Source: Saccharomycopsis fibuligera x Saccharomycopsis cf. fibuligera (Eukaryota; Ascomycota; Saccharomycetes; Ascoideales; Saccharomycopsidaceae). From it: a stretch of 64,000 nucleotides of DNA. Where the stretch lies: NCBI GenBank assembly GCA_001936135.1, contig CP012813.1:1860001-1924000 (forward strand), written 5' to 3'. Shown in pieces: positions 28,482 through 37,409 of the stretch (the stretch's first letter is position 1; the number at the start of each line of letters is the position of its first letter). Position numbers and translations under genes: made by a program. Below the pieces are notes generated by a model. That model searched no databases. It was not told where the DNA came from and worked only from the letters and a program-made list of their open reading frames with translations.

Positions 28482-30050
28482 ATGTCAAAGCATCTCCCCA
28501 GTTCACCTCTCTTGACCTCTTTCCACAAGTGGAGCGGCAGCATCAAGCGGCTTTCGTTCAAAGACCTCAACAAGGCCAATGGCCGCAGCCAGCAGCTGAA
28601 GAAACAACATCAGCAGAAACATGCCAGAGAGCTTCCATTGAACTTGGAACAAGACCCAATTGCCGCGACTCTAGCTAGTTTTGATAGACTCAATCTGTAC
28701 ACGAGGATAAGGTATCCTCGGGACTTTCTTATGGCGTTTACTTTGGTGAAGCAGCCGCAGTGGTTCAAACAGCAGATGGTGGAGTATCGCGGCAAGAATA
28801 GCAATGAGAATGTTAGTACATCAAAAAACAGAGAAATAAGGCTGTTAGATCAGACAGTTTATGGCAAAATAAATAACGATGCAGAAATAGTATTGAAAAA
28901 AGAATCAGATCCGCTGTTGTTGGTTGACTATGAAAGACTCGATGCAGAGCTTGCCAGAGCAGCCCAGACAGGCTCGCTTGAATACTTTGATACCAAATTG
29001 TGCAATCTTGAACATAACCAAAAGACATCGAATGCCACTCCAGCTCCCCGACCAAGTGCCAGCAGTGATTCACCAACAGAAGAAGCAAATTGCAGCGATT
29101 CTGAAAAGTACAACCGCCACCAAAACCTCATACCTCCAATGAGCACATTCGAACGACAAGATCTCTGGTTGATGCCCAAAGATATTGGTATCCAGCCAAT
29201 ACGGAACTCCTCAACCGAATACAGACTAACCACCGCACAAGGGCCAATTACGAGCTACATTCCTCTTTCATGGGCACATTTGGATGATATGGTCAAGATC
29301 GGCCCTAAAGCAACCAAACTGCAGCCATCCAAACATTCAAAAAATCAACAACAACAACAACAGCAGCGGCAGCAGCAGCAGCAGCAGCAGGGTTCGAAAT
29401 ATTCAGTTCAGCCAAAATTCTTCCCTCTTGCCGATTCTGGAAAATTAGGAAGATATTTCTCATGCATGTTTCCGCTACATTTGAAGAATCAGCTAGAAGG
29501 GTTTCCAAACTATCAAGTTTTTTATCGTTTGAACATTGGCGAAGTGATTATTTTGCAGTTGTTGAAGACAGTAAAGCAATGGCTAGTGAAGTATTATGTT
29601 CAAATTAATGGGAAAAAGCAAGATGAAGAAAATGTCTTGGTGAAACTTGGCTCACAATTAAGCCATAAAGATGTGGTCTGTCTGATTGGTAAGACTAAGG
29701 AAAATGATGATGTCGATGTGAACATTTTTGGTACAGCAGAATGTAAGTTGGACAGCACCGATAATGAGGAAGCAAGCAAGCAGGTATTGACAAAAATAAA
29801 TATTGACCAGATTCGAGCAAAATTAAAAGAGATTTATAGTAGCGATACTTACCAAGACTCAGTTTACAAGAATTTAGTGTTAAGCCAAATTGAGCAAGTT
29901 GCTTTTATTTTCGAGAAGCTTGCCAACGAATCAAATTTGCAAAGTAATGGCTATGTTAATGGTGAGTTTAGGCTACGCAGCACGGACAGTGAACCTTACG
30001 AGATGTTGGTCAGAAATTTAATTAGATTGGGCGTGTTTTTGGAAAATTAA
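28482..30050 (+). CDS. Uncharacterised protein, probably mitochondrial
   Basis: 522 aa, not recognised. The N-terminus MSKHLPSSPLLTSFHKWSGSIKRLSF is basic, Ser-rich and acid-free for about 25 residues, which suggests mitochondrial import. Next comes a conserved-looking segment, FDRLNLYTRIRYPRDFLMAFTLVKQPQWFKQQM (about 68-100). The central region holds a Pro/Ser/acidic linker and a Gln tract with one Arg (about 288-303). The C-terminal half (PKFFPLADSGKLGRYFSCMFP and ..LNIGEVIILQLLKTVKQWL) looks globular. No membrane segment or catalytic motif is visible. The codon pattern and length support a real gene. It is divergent from GRS1. I would guess a rapidly evolving mitochondrial gene-expression factor, but nothing in the sequence proves it. 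Confidence 0.8.
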   Translation: MSKHLPSSPLLTSFHKWSGSIKRLSFKDLNKANGRSQQLKKQHQQKHARELPLNLEQDPIAATLASFDRLNLYTRIRYPRDFLMAFTLVKQPQWFKQQMVEYRGKNSNENVSTSKNREIRLLDQTVYGKINNDAEIVLKKESDPLLLVDYERLDAELARAAQTGSLEYFDTKLCNLEHNQKTSNATPAPRPSASSDSPTEEANCSDSEKYNRHQNLIPPMSTFERQDLWLMPKDIGIQPIRNSSTEYRLTTAQGPITSYIPLSWAHLDDMVKIGPKATKLQPSKHSKNQQQQQQQRQQQQQQQGSKYSVQPKFFPLADSGKLGRYFSCMFPLHLKNQLEGFPNYQVFYRLNIGEVIILQLLKTVKQWLVKYYVQINGKKQDEENVLVKLGSQLSHKDVVCLIGKTKENDDVDVNIFGTAECKLDSTDNEEASKQVLTKINIDQIRAKLKEIYSSDTYQDSVYKNLVLSQIEQVAFIFEKLANESNLQSNGYVNGEFRLRSTDSEPYEMLVRNLIRLGVFLEN

Positions 30051-31122
30051 CACTCTTTATCTTTTGGCCAAAGTTGCATTGAATGATATTGGGACAATCG
30101 GGTATTGAATTATCTTTATGAGATACTGGTAAAGCATAATAATAACACTGTATATACAAACCAGTAGCACTAATTCCATTGATGAATATTACGAGCACTT
30201 AGATAACACCCAAAACTTGTAGATTAGCACTAAAAAAAAAATATCTCCAGCTTACACCGGGATTGCAAGAGTATAACAAATAGCCATAGTTGCTATTTCC
30301 ATCGATGCTTTAGTGTTACATGAGTATGAAGGCTTAGCAAAAACATTCAATCACATACCAAAATCAGCTTAAAGACACCCCTCCCCGGGCTTCATTTGCG
30401 GTTTGTCATTGAAAATTGACTAATGGTTTTTCCAAGAAATTATAAAACCCTTCAAGTTTCAGCGAACAAGACCTCCAGCTAAACTACTAAAACCACGGAA
30501 GACGTATACTGTCGTATCAATGATATTAAAATACATCTACGTTCACAGCTTCACAGTACATAAGTATGCGGAATAATAAGAGCCGCCTTGAAGCTCATGG
30601 AATGTACAGAGCAACCATTTAACCAAATAATTTCATCATTGTGCACTGCCTGGTTTACTGTCTGGAATTGTTTTGAATCGCAGTCTGTGAACAACACTTT
30701 CTTGCAAAAGTCGCGATACGGCCCAGCCAAGCCTACACTACTGCTGCTGATGTTTCGCTAACAGCTCTATCGTTCCTCTATACAATATCAAAACATTCAG
30801 TACACACCCATAATAAATGGTTGACCTTTATTAGGACCCAAGTTTCACCTTGAAGCAGTGTGCAGTGTGCTTTTGCCTCTCAGCGTCCCTTGCAGTGGAT
30901 TCCCGTTGCGCGTGCTTGGCTCCGGTCCTGCACTGCGGGCCTGTCTTGGACTGATAAAAAGCAGTGGTTTCCCCAACATCGGCACCAAAGTTGCAAATGA
31001 GGCCAACACAGGAAGTAAGAGCAGAAGTATTTTGCCCAAGTTTGAGCAGACCATAAAATTTTCTATTCCTTCCTCAGCCTTTGCGTCACTATATTCACAA
31101 AAAGCGAATCGACTTTTCAATA
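30051..31122. other. Promoter region of the aspartyl protease gene
   Basis: 1.07 kb between two plus-strand genes. It contains a CCCCT stress-response-like element near 30378 in a C-rich patch. No coding sequence or RNA gene is recognised. Confidence 0.5.
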
Positions 31123-32616
31123 ATGCTTCTTCTTCGTGTGCTTGTGGGTCTCGTGCTACATCTAATGGCCGCTGCAGCCATGCCATTACCGCAACTCAAC
31201 TTTCACAACATCAACAAGATACAACTCAAATTACTTGAAAGAGATGCAACTGAACACGGTTATGCGAGGCTAAACTTTGATGTGGTTAAGCGCGAAGAGC
31301 TTGGAGAAATTGAACAATTCTCTTTACAAAATTACAAATCTCTTTACTATTTGGTCAATGTTGCCCTTGGCACTCCTCGTCAACTGGTGAAAGTAATGTT
31401 GGACACTGGTAGTGCTGATTTGATTATTGAATCAGTGGGCAACCAAGGTTGTTTACCTACAGAAGATAGTGCTAAAGTTTTGAAGCAAAATGAAGCAGCT
31501 GGCACTAACAGCACTTCTTCGTCATCAAAGAGAAGTTTGTCTAAGAGAAAGAATATCATTCCTGATAATGGCCCAATGTTACAGAAGAGAAAAAACATCA
31601 TCAGTGAAAAATCACTTTCTTCCGGTAGCACTGATGGTGTTCAAAACAAAGCCACTAGCACTAGCACCTCAACCCAGATAAACTGCTTTGCCAATGGTTT
31701 TTTTGCCGGTAACTTATCGCTGTCCTTTAACCTCAATACATCTGACTCAATGACCATAATATACGGTGACAGCCAACAATCTAAGGGCCATTATGCCACT
31801 GAAGATGCGTCCATTGGTGATATTAATCTCAAAGGTTTGAACTTTGGCCTCATTGAGTCCGGTGACACTTCTCTTGGAGTTATGGGAATTGGCCCGAAAC
31901 AATTGCAACTGACTTATTTATTTAAGCAAAAGACTTACGATCATGTTCCATATCAAATTGCGCAACAACATAATTTACAAAAAGTGGCTTATTCCATAAG
32001 TTTAAGTGATTTACATGGCCAAAATGGTCTGATCTTGTTTGGGGCTGTGGATAAGTATAAGTACACAGGGAATTTCGCAACTTTGCCATATGGGGATAGT
32101 GATGGATCTGCTGGATTTTATATTAATACTGACAGTATTGAATTGCATTACGATGGAGCAAATGGCACCAATAGCACCAATAGCACTTTATCCAAGTCTA
32201 ATACCAAGTACACCACATTGTTAGATACAGGCTCCACTCTCGTCAGCTTACCACCAAGCGTTGTCAAGTCGATCCAAGATACTGTTCCTCATACTTCTTC
32301 AAACAGTCACGGTATAGTGGTTGATTGTTCAGTGCTTGAAAACGACAAAAATTACTTATCCTTTAGCTTCACTGGCTCTGAGGGCAAAATTAACATTGAT
32401 GTGCCATTCAGACAAATGAACTTAACCACAGCAGCAACCGGGACTACTTGTACTTTGGGGATGTCCTCAAGTGATGACGAGTCAGCTTTGACTTTGGGTG
32501 ATCCATTTTTTAGAAGCAGTTATGTGGTTTTTGATATGACGGACCAACAAATCAGTATTGCTAAAGTAAATCGTGGACAAGATTCTGAAAAAGAAGGAAT
32601 TTATATCATCGGCTGA
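31123..32616 (+). CDS. Secreted pepsin-family (A1) aspartyl protease
   Basis: 497 aa from the ATG at 31123, which begins the signal peptide MLLLRVLVGLVLHLMAAAA; an in-frame ATG at 31081 would add a charged extension. The two catalytic Asp motifs are VMLDTGSADL (about residue 93 from this start) and TLLDTGSTLVSL (about 366). Usual A1 landmarks follow the first: YYLVNVALGTPRQLVKV before it, ILFGAVDKYKYTG between the two, and the C-terminal LGDPFFRSSYVVFDM. A propeptide ending near VVKREE suggests Kex2 processing. After the first catalytic loop is a Ser/Thr-rich insert of about 70 residues with several KR and RKN sites, like the cleaved loop of yapsins. No GPI signal is present at the C-terminus, so it is probably released. 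Close to Candida SAP/yapsin enzymes; the exact paralog cannot be named. Confidence 0.93.
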   Translation: MLLLRVLVGLVLHLMAAAAMPLPQLNFHNINKIQLKLLERDATEHGYARLNFDVVKREELGEIEQFSLQNYKSLYYLVNVALGTPRQLVKVMLDTGSADLIIESVGNQGCLPTEDSAKVLKQNEAAGTNSTSSSSKRSLSKRKNIIPDNGPMLQKRKNIISEKSLSSGSTDGVQNKATSTSTSTQINCFANGFFAGNLSLSFNLNTSDSMTIIYGDSQQSKGHYATEDASIGDINLKGLNFGLIESGDTSLGVMGIGPKQLQLTYLFKQKTYDHVPYQIAQQHNLQKVAYSISLSDLHGQNGLILFGAVDKYKYTGNFATLPYGDSDGSAGFYINTDSIELHYDGANGTNSTNSTLSKSNTKYTTLLDTGSTLVSLPPSVVKSIQDTVPHTSSNSHGIVVDCSVLENDKNYLSFSFTGSEGKINIDVPFRQMNLTTAATGTTCTLGMSSSDDESALTLGDPFFRSSYVVFDMTDQQISIAKVNRGQDSEKEGIYIIG

Positions 32617-33690
32617 TGTGACGCGCGGCTGTTGTTCTTTGAAGCTTTTGTTTTGCTACTTTATTACTGCTGGTCAGATTGATATTGTGTGTGGAACAAT
32701 GGTGCTGCTATTGCTCTTTATCACTACTCTTTTCACCACACTCAAATTATTTATAGTTCATTTCTCGCGGGAAGTTACTTTTTTTTCATTGCGCTTTATT
32801 TTAATGGTTTTGTTGTATTTATCATGTATTTTTTAGTTTTAACTCCCTCCTCATTTCTAGCTTTTGTTTCAATTCTTGTTTGCGCATTTCCCGGTCTGGC
32901 ACACACCAAATTTAGCCGCTCATCTCAAACTCATCAATATCCTACTACAAACCTCAACTTCAATACTTCATTTTTCTCTAATCTTGATCATCCTTATTTT
33001 ATATCCTATAAGCCTATTTATCTCTCTATCTTTTTCTTAATATATACGATGCTTCGTTTTGCAATAGAATAACTAATAGAATGTGCATTTCAACTAGACG
33101 GAAAAGTGAAAAGCAAAAAAACAATTACCTCATTAATTTTTCAAATTTCTATTGGTTATTTGGAATAAATCCATGGTGTCCTGCTTGGAATATTGGCAGA
33201 CGGCTAGTCAGGAATAGCTATAGCTAGCTAAGGCCTTACATTAATACATGTTGAACATAATCAAAATTGGCTTGTTATGAGTAACTCAAAACAAATATCA
33301 TTCACAGAGAGATTTTCCAAATGCTCAAACATATTATTTTTCAGTGTTTGTAACACGTTAGCGTACGAGGTCCCATATAAATTTCCATGCCAGCTATTTT
33401 CAGCGCTTTATGTTCTCACGAATCGATGACATATTAGGCCAAACCTTCATCTTGAGAGAATGCTGTTGGTGCTATTTTTTTAATGTTGGTGCCTGTCTTT
33501 GGTATGGCAAGTTAATGAAGTCAATGAGGGTAGACAAGTTTCAATGAAAATTGCACTTTGAATTAAAGAGCTGTATATAAAACGATCTCTCTGGTGATAT
33601 ATTAGTATTAAACACTAGAGCGGCCCTATCCGTTTGATATACGCTGCTAATCGCGACTGAACCAACAAAAAAAAAGTTTTGATACCACTA
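32617..33690. other. Convergent 3' region, aspartyl protease / HSH49
   Basis: 1.07 kb between converging genes. Open frames here are hydrophobic, T-rich and without homologous features. I see no RNA gene. Confidence 0.5.
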
Positions 33691-34572
33691 CTACCCAACA
33701 TACTGGCTGCCTAGCCGTATATTACCAAAATTTGCTCCTTGAGCATTGAACTGAGGCTGCTGAGGCTGCTGCGGCAAACTTTGGCGATTATTAATGATAC
33801 TAGCATCATTATTCACACCTTTAAAGACTGAATAATGATTCTTTTTTGCCTGTTGCGCCAATTTTCTTTCTGCTTCATCACCATGTCTTTCTCTCTGTTT
33901 AGTTTTTCTACTTGCCCCGATTTTCTTGTATGCGTAATTCACTTTAACAATTTTGTTCATTAAATATTGTCCGTCCATTTCAGTAATTGCTTTATCGCTG
34001 CTTTCAAAATCGATGAATGATAAAAAGCCATACCCTTTTGATCTGCCTTGTTCGTCTCTAGCCACGGTGGGCCGTTTGATAAGAGCACCAAAGCGAGAGA
34101 ATGTACTATAGAGAAAATTTTCGTCAATTAGTTCATCCAAATTGCCAATGAATAAATTAGCACCAACGTCAATGATTTTAGCAGAATCTATCAAATCTGT
34201 TATCGTGCCAGTATTGCCACTTGCTGCTGTTACTGATGGAGATGGAGATGACGCAGAGCCGGCAATATTTCCAATTGAATCAACGCCACCTCCAGAATTA
34301 GCCTTCTTGACTCTAACGTTCTTCCCAAACAACACAACGCCATTCATTATATCTTCGGCATACTTAGCGTCACCAATATTTTTAAATTCAACAAATCCAT
34401 AACCTTGATGAGTCTGTGTTATGCGATCTTTGGGAATATTAATGTTTTTCACCGGTCCAACTTGAAGAAATAATTCAAATAGGATTAACTCATCAACTTT
34501 TTCGTCAAGGTTGCCAATGTAAATGGTGGCATCTTGGTTTCTTTCTGATTCTGCTGTCCGTTTCAATAACAT
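33691..34572 (-). CDS. HSH49: SF3b subunit 4 homolog (U2 snRNP) Hsh49
   Basis: 293 aa with two RRMs, the architecture of SF3B4/Hsh49, which binds Cus1/SF3b145 and helps dock U2 snRNP on the branch site. RRM1 (about 14-93) has RNP2 TIYIGNLD and RNP1 GYGFVEFKN. RRM2 (about 136-215) has LFIGNLD and KGYGFLSFID. A Ser/Gly linker separates them. The tail after RRM2, VNYAYKK followed by DEAERKLAQQAKKNH, matches the end of S. cerevisiae Hsh49 (DVDRLLNKEAKKH). A Gln/Pro-rich stretch closes the protein. Nuclear. Use of SF3b fits the one well-defined intron in this window, in the PBDC1 homolog. Confidence 0.93.
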   Translation of the reverse strand: MLLKRTAESERNQDATIYIGNLDEKVDELILFELFLQVGPVKNINIPKDRITQTHQGYGFVEFKNIGDAKYAEDIMNGVVLFGKNVRVKKANSGGGVDSIGNIAGSASSPSPSVTAASGNTGTITDLIDSAKIIDVGANLFIGNLDELIDENFLYSTFSRFGALIKRPTVARDEQGRSKGYGFLSFIDFESSDKAITEMDGQYLMNKIVKVNYAYKKIGASRKTKQRERHGDEAERKLAQQAKKNHYSVFKGVNNDASIINNRQSLPQQPQQPQFNAQGANFGNIRLGSQYVG

Positions 34573-35101
34573 GGTCTATAAATAATTTGCTGCTATTGGT
34601 GATACTATTGGTTTTGTTGCTGTGTTTGATGTTGATACAATATTAGAATTGGTTTATGTTTTAGAATGAGATGATACTGCAGTTAGATCATTAACACAAT
34701 AAAATTCCTCCAAGCTAATCTTTACCTATCCAAAACGCTGAGTAGTTGTTCCATAAGCGGTACTACGTTCATTCTATTCTTCAAAGCATCGCGAACATTG
34801 CATATTGTGAAATTTTAAGGGTTGCCCGGATATGAAGTTGCAGTTTCTGGGGTCGAGATGCAGGCCTGCTACACCATGCATGTAGAAAATTAAAAGTGCA
34901 CAAATATATCAGCTCTTACTACAATGTTCTTTATTTAATCTGATATAAATCTAAGACAGATTGTAATAGTGAAGGAAACCAATTACTGTAGACTGATTTT
35001 CATAGTAATTGAATAATGACATTAGGCTTTTTTTTTACTTACCTCTATTACTATAAACTATACCTCCAAAAATATGTCTCCAAATAAAAAGTTTACTATT
35101 T
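34573..35101. other. HSH49 promoter region
   Basis: 529 bp of AT-rich DNA up to the target-site duplication of LTR copy C. No RNA gene recognised. Confidence 0.5.
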
Positions 35102-35106
35102 CAACT

Positions 35107-35500
35107 TGTTGAAATTACACTGATTGACATCATCCATACCGTTCATCTGGTATAATTTCGTTTTTGAGTAAACCGCCTCTTGCGGCTGAGGACATTCAGA
35201 CGCACATAATTACTAAGGCAAACGACATCAAAGATGCGTTGGAAAATTTTTCACGCATAACCATTATGGGTGAGAAATGAAATAACTATATATTTGGAAA
35301 GACAGAATACTTTTATTTAGTGATATACTTTATAATAAAATTAAGGAAAATAAGTCCAATTTCATTACTCAACTAGGTTTCACTACGTAACTAAGATCTC
35401 AGTAAGGGACTTTACTGAGAGGGGAGACTAATCTAACTAGTGTTGCTCAGAGTTGACTCCCTCAGGTATGAATAGTAGATCTAGTCACTATACTTCGACA
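35107..35500 (+). mobile_element. Solo LTR copy C, Ty1/copia-like, with 5-bp target duplication
   Basis: 394 bp from TGTTGAAATT at 35107 to TTCGACA at 35500. CAACT occurs immediately on both sides (35102-35106 and 35501-35505), so the borders are exact and the element is a complete solo LTR. It aligns along its length with LTR copy B, with clear divergence, so it is not recent. No internal region remains. Confidence 0.9.
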
Positions 35501-35505
35501 CAACT

Positions 35506-36010
35506 ATATATGTTATTTTTTTTTTCGCTTATTTGGTCCTAAAAAAAATTTTTTTTTACATACCAAATTAATCAAATTATTTCCTATAAAAGTTGTTATG
35601 ACTATTAGGAAGCTTAGCAATATGGTATTTTAAGATTCAAATATGTAAGTGTGTAATTATTCGTCATATGGTGTCGAGTCTTTTTTTGTATAATAATTCC
35701 AACAAAAAGGGTTGAACTGCAAGAAAAGGTAAACCAAATATAAATTAGTGACCAGCTAACTAGCTGATTGTCTTATTATTGTATAAGTGAAAACCTCGTT
35801 AATAATGTTTTTTTTTCACACACAATATCGATTTATTATTTCTATATAAATGATAGAAAATAGTATCTTATAAACTTATCTATATAGTATAAAGTATAGT
35901 TCAGTTGTTATTATATAGGGGAAACTTGTACAAGTGAAAACCCCGTTAGTATTAGTTATTTCTATATAATCATGGTATACATACTGATGTCAACAACCCT
36001 GTTTTTTACA
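35506..36010. repeat. Mosaic of older LTR fragments
   Basis: About 500 bp of AT-rich repeat debris. It includes the 28-bp stretch shared with 17284-17311, and two related segments around 35785-35806 and 35930-35955 (GTATAAGTGAAAACCTCGTTA and a close variant). It ends in TTTTTTACA directly before a CCATC, like the end of the next LTR. Probably the eroded remains of one or more copies of related families. Confidence 0.5.
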
Positions 36011-36015
36011 CCATC

Positions 36016-36377
36016 TGTAACAAATCAGTCCCAGATAGCTCTTAGCTAACGATAGCTCTTAGGTAACGGTAGCTCTTCGGTAACGGTAGCTCTTCGGTAA
36101 CGGTAGCTCTTCGGTAATGGTAGCTCTTAGGTAAAGGTAGCTCCTAGGTAACAAGCTCCTAACAATAACTATATAAGTAGCTAAGTTCGTCTTTATTATT
36201 ATTATGTATTCTGTATAGATAACAGTAAGCGAAGTCATCTTCCTTTTATTACAATATACTTATCTCCTTTACTTTATCTTGAGTCTTATCTCTCTTCCTA
36301 GTCGATCCTAGAAAATAACTATGAATCCTGAAACCTTCTCACGTCTTAATTCAGACCCTTTAACCCCATCTCTTACA
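36016..36377 (+). mobile_element. Solo LTR E1 (362 bp) at the tRNA-Thr target
   Basis: It begins TGTAACAAATC and ends CCATCTCTTACA, giving inverted ends TGTAA/TTACA. It is flanked on both sides by CCATC (36011-36015 and 36378-36382). It contains seven tandem copies of a 17-bp unit, a TATA-like ACTATATAAGTAG near 36167, and a short frame starting MNPETFSRLNSD near its end. This is the layout of an LTR with a repeat-bearing U3. It looks whole as a solo LTR. The family is not one I can name. Confidence 0.65.
36036..36152 (+). repeat. Seven tandem copies of a 17-bp unit
   Basis: The unit is TAGCTCTTCGGTAACGG with small variants, starting at 36036, 36053, 36070, 36087, 36104, 36121 and 36138 (the last is incomplete). 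It lies in the 5' part of LTR E1, where U3 enhancer repeats are expected. Confidence 0.93.
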
Positions 36378-36382
36378 CCATC

Positions 36383-36634
36383 TGTTGCGAACATTTTCCT
36401 TTATTGGGTTCACATTCCTGATCAGTCTGTGTTCACAATCAGTCTAGACAAGAGGCACCCCTAGTTGCTATCGAAAATTTTGTATAAAGGTCGGCGTTGT
36501 GTTCCTTCTAACTTGTGTATATAGCGATGGGCGGAATAAACGAGAAGCCGAACATACCCATCGAGAACGATAATAACTCCTACAATACGCGTTTAAAAGT
36601 GCTTAGTAGACAACTACCCCTTTTAAACACAACA
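36383..36634 (+). mobile_element. Solo LTR E2 (252 bp) next to tRNA-Thr
   Basis: It begins TGTTGCGAAC and ends AAACACAACA, with inverted ends TGTTG/CAACA. It is flanked by CCATC at 36378-36382 (shared with LTR E1) and at 36635-36639. Its right border is 12 bp before the tRNA-Thr gene, consistent with integrase targeting upstream of Pol III genes. It looks whole as a solo LTR. Confidence 0.7.
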
Positions 36635-36646
36635 CCATCACGTGAT

Positions 36647-36719
36647 GCCCTTATGGCCAAGTTGGTAAGGCGCTACACTAGTAATGTAGCGATCCTCAGT
36701 TCGAATCTGAGTGAGGGCA
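36647..36719 (+). tRNA. tT(AGU): tRNA-Thr(AGT)
   Basis: 73 nt, no intron. The acceptor GCCCTTA pairs with TGAGGGC, discriminator A. D-arm GCCAAGTTGGTAAGGC. Anticodon stem CTACA/TGTAG with loop CTAGTAA (anticodon AGT). T-arm CTCAGTTCGAATCTGAG. Sequence identical to the copy at 63878-63950. A T-rich tract follows, as needed for Pol III termination. A stack of LTRs ends 12 bp upstream. Confidence 0.97.
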
Positions 36720-37409
36720 TTTTCTTTTTTGTCTTTTTTTACACACATCTATGTGTCTATATCTCCGATAACAATGCCACTGTTGAGACTGTGGATTGTG
36801 AAGAAATAGTGCCTTGTTCACCAAAATTTCTTAAGAGCGTTTTCTTACATTTGTCGGAAAATAAAAATAAAAATTACAAAATAAAGTAATTTCGTAAAGC
36901 ACATTTGTATTAAAGCAGTACAAAAAGTACAAAAGAAAAATACGAAAAATACGGAAAAGTACAAAGAAAAACTGCTATATTTCTCAAAACGTAATGTAAT
37001 GAAATAATTACACTAACAATAACAATAAATAAAAATAATTGCCTAAATATTAATTTTTGACAATTAAGCACAAACCATAATGAACACAATGGGGAAACAA
37101 AAGTAAAAAATGACTAAGTAGTAGTAAGATAGTAAGACAGTAAGACATTATACAAAACAAAGAGAAAAAAAAACAACAAAAAATCAAGACATGAATGAAG
37201 GGAACAGAAAAAAAGAAAAAAAAAAAGGCAAAAGAGATAAAACAATTAAACAAAACACACACAAAAAAAAATGAATACCACAAAATACTATACTAAAGAG
37301 ACATGATTGAAAATTGAGAAAAACACGAGAAAAAATATAAGAATGCCAACAAATATTAAGCAACAGAAATGTAGTTTCTTTTTACTTTGGAATTGCAAAC
37401 CTCTTTTCC
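36720..37409. other. Intergenic: tRNA-Thr to CCR4 3' end
   Basis: 690 bp of very A-rich plus-strand DNA (CCR4 3' region). Nothing else recognised. Confidence 0.5.

Noticed and set aside
32689-33072. 127-codon hydrophobic frame after the aspartyl protease
   Set aside because: T-rich 3' DNA gives chance hydrophobic frames; several frames overlap here and none resembles a protein family.
36515-36889. 124-codon open frame across the tRNA-Thr region
   Set aside because: It reads through the tRNA-Thr gene and the end of LTR E2; its sequence is explained by those features.
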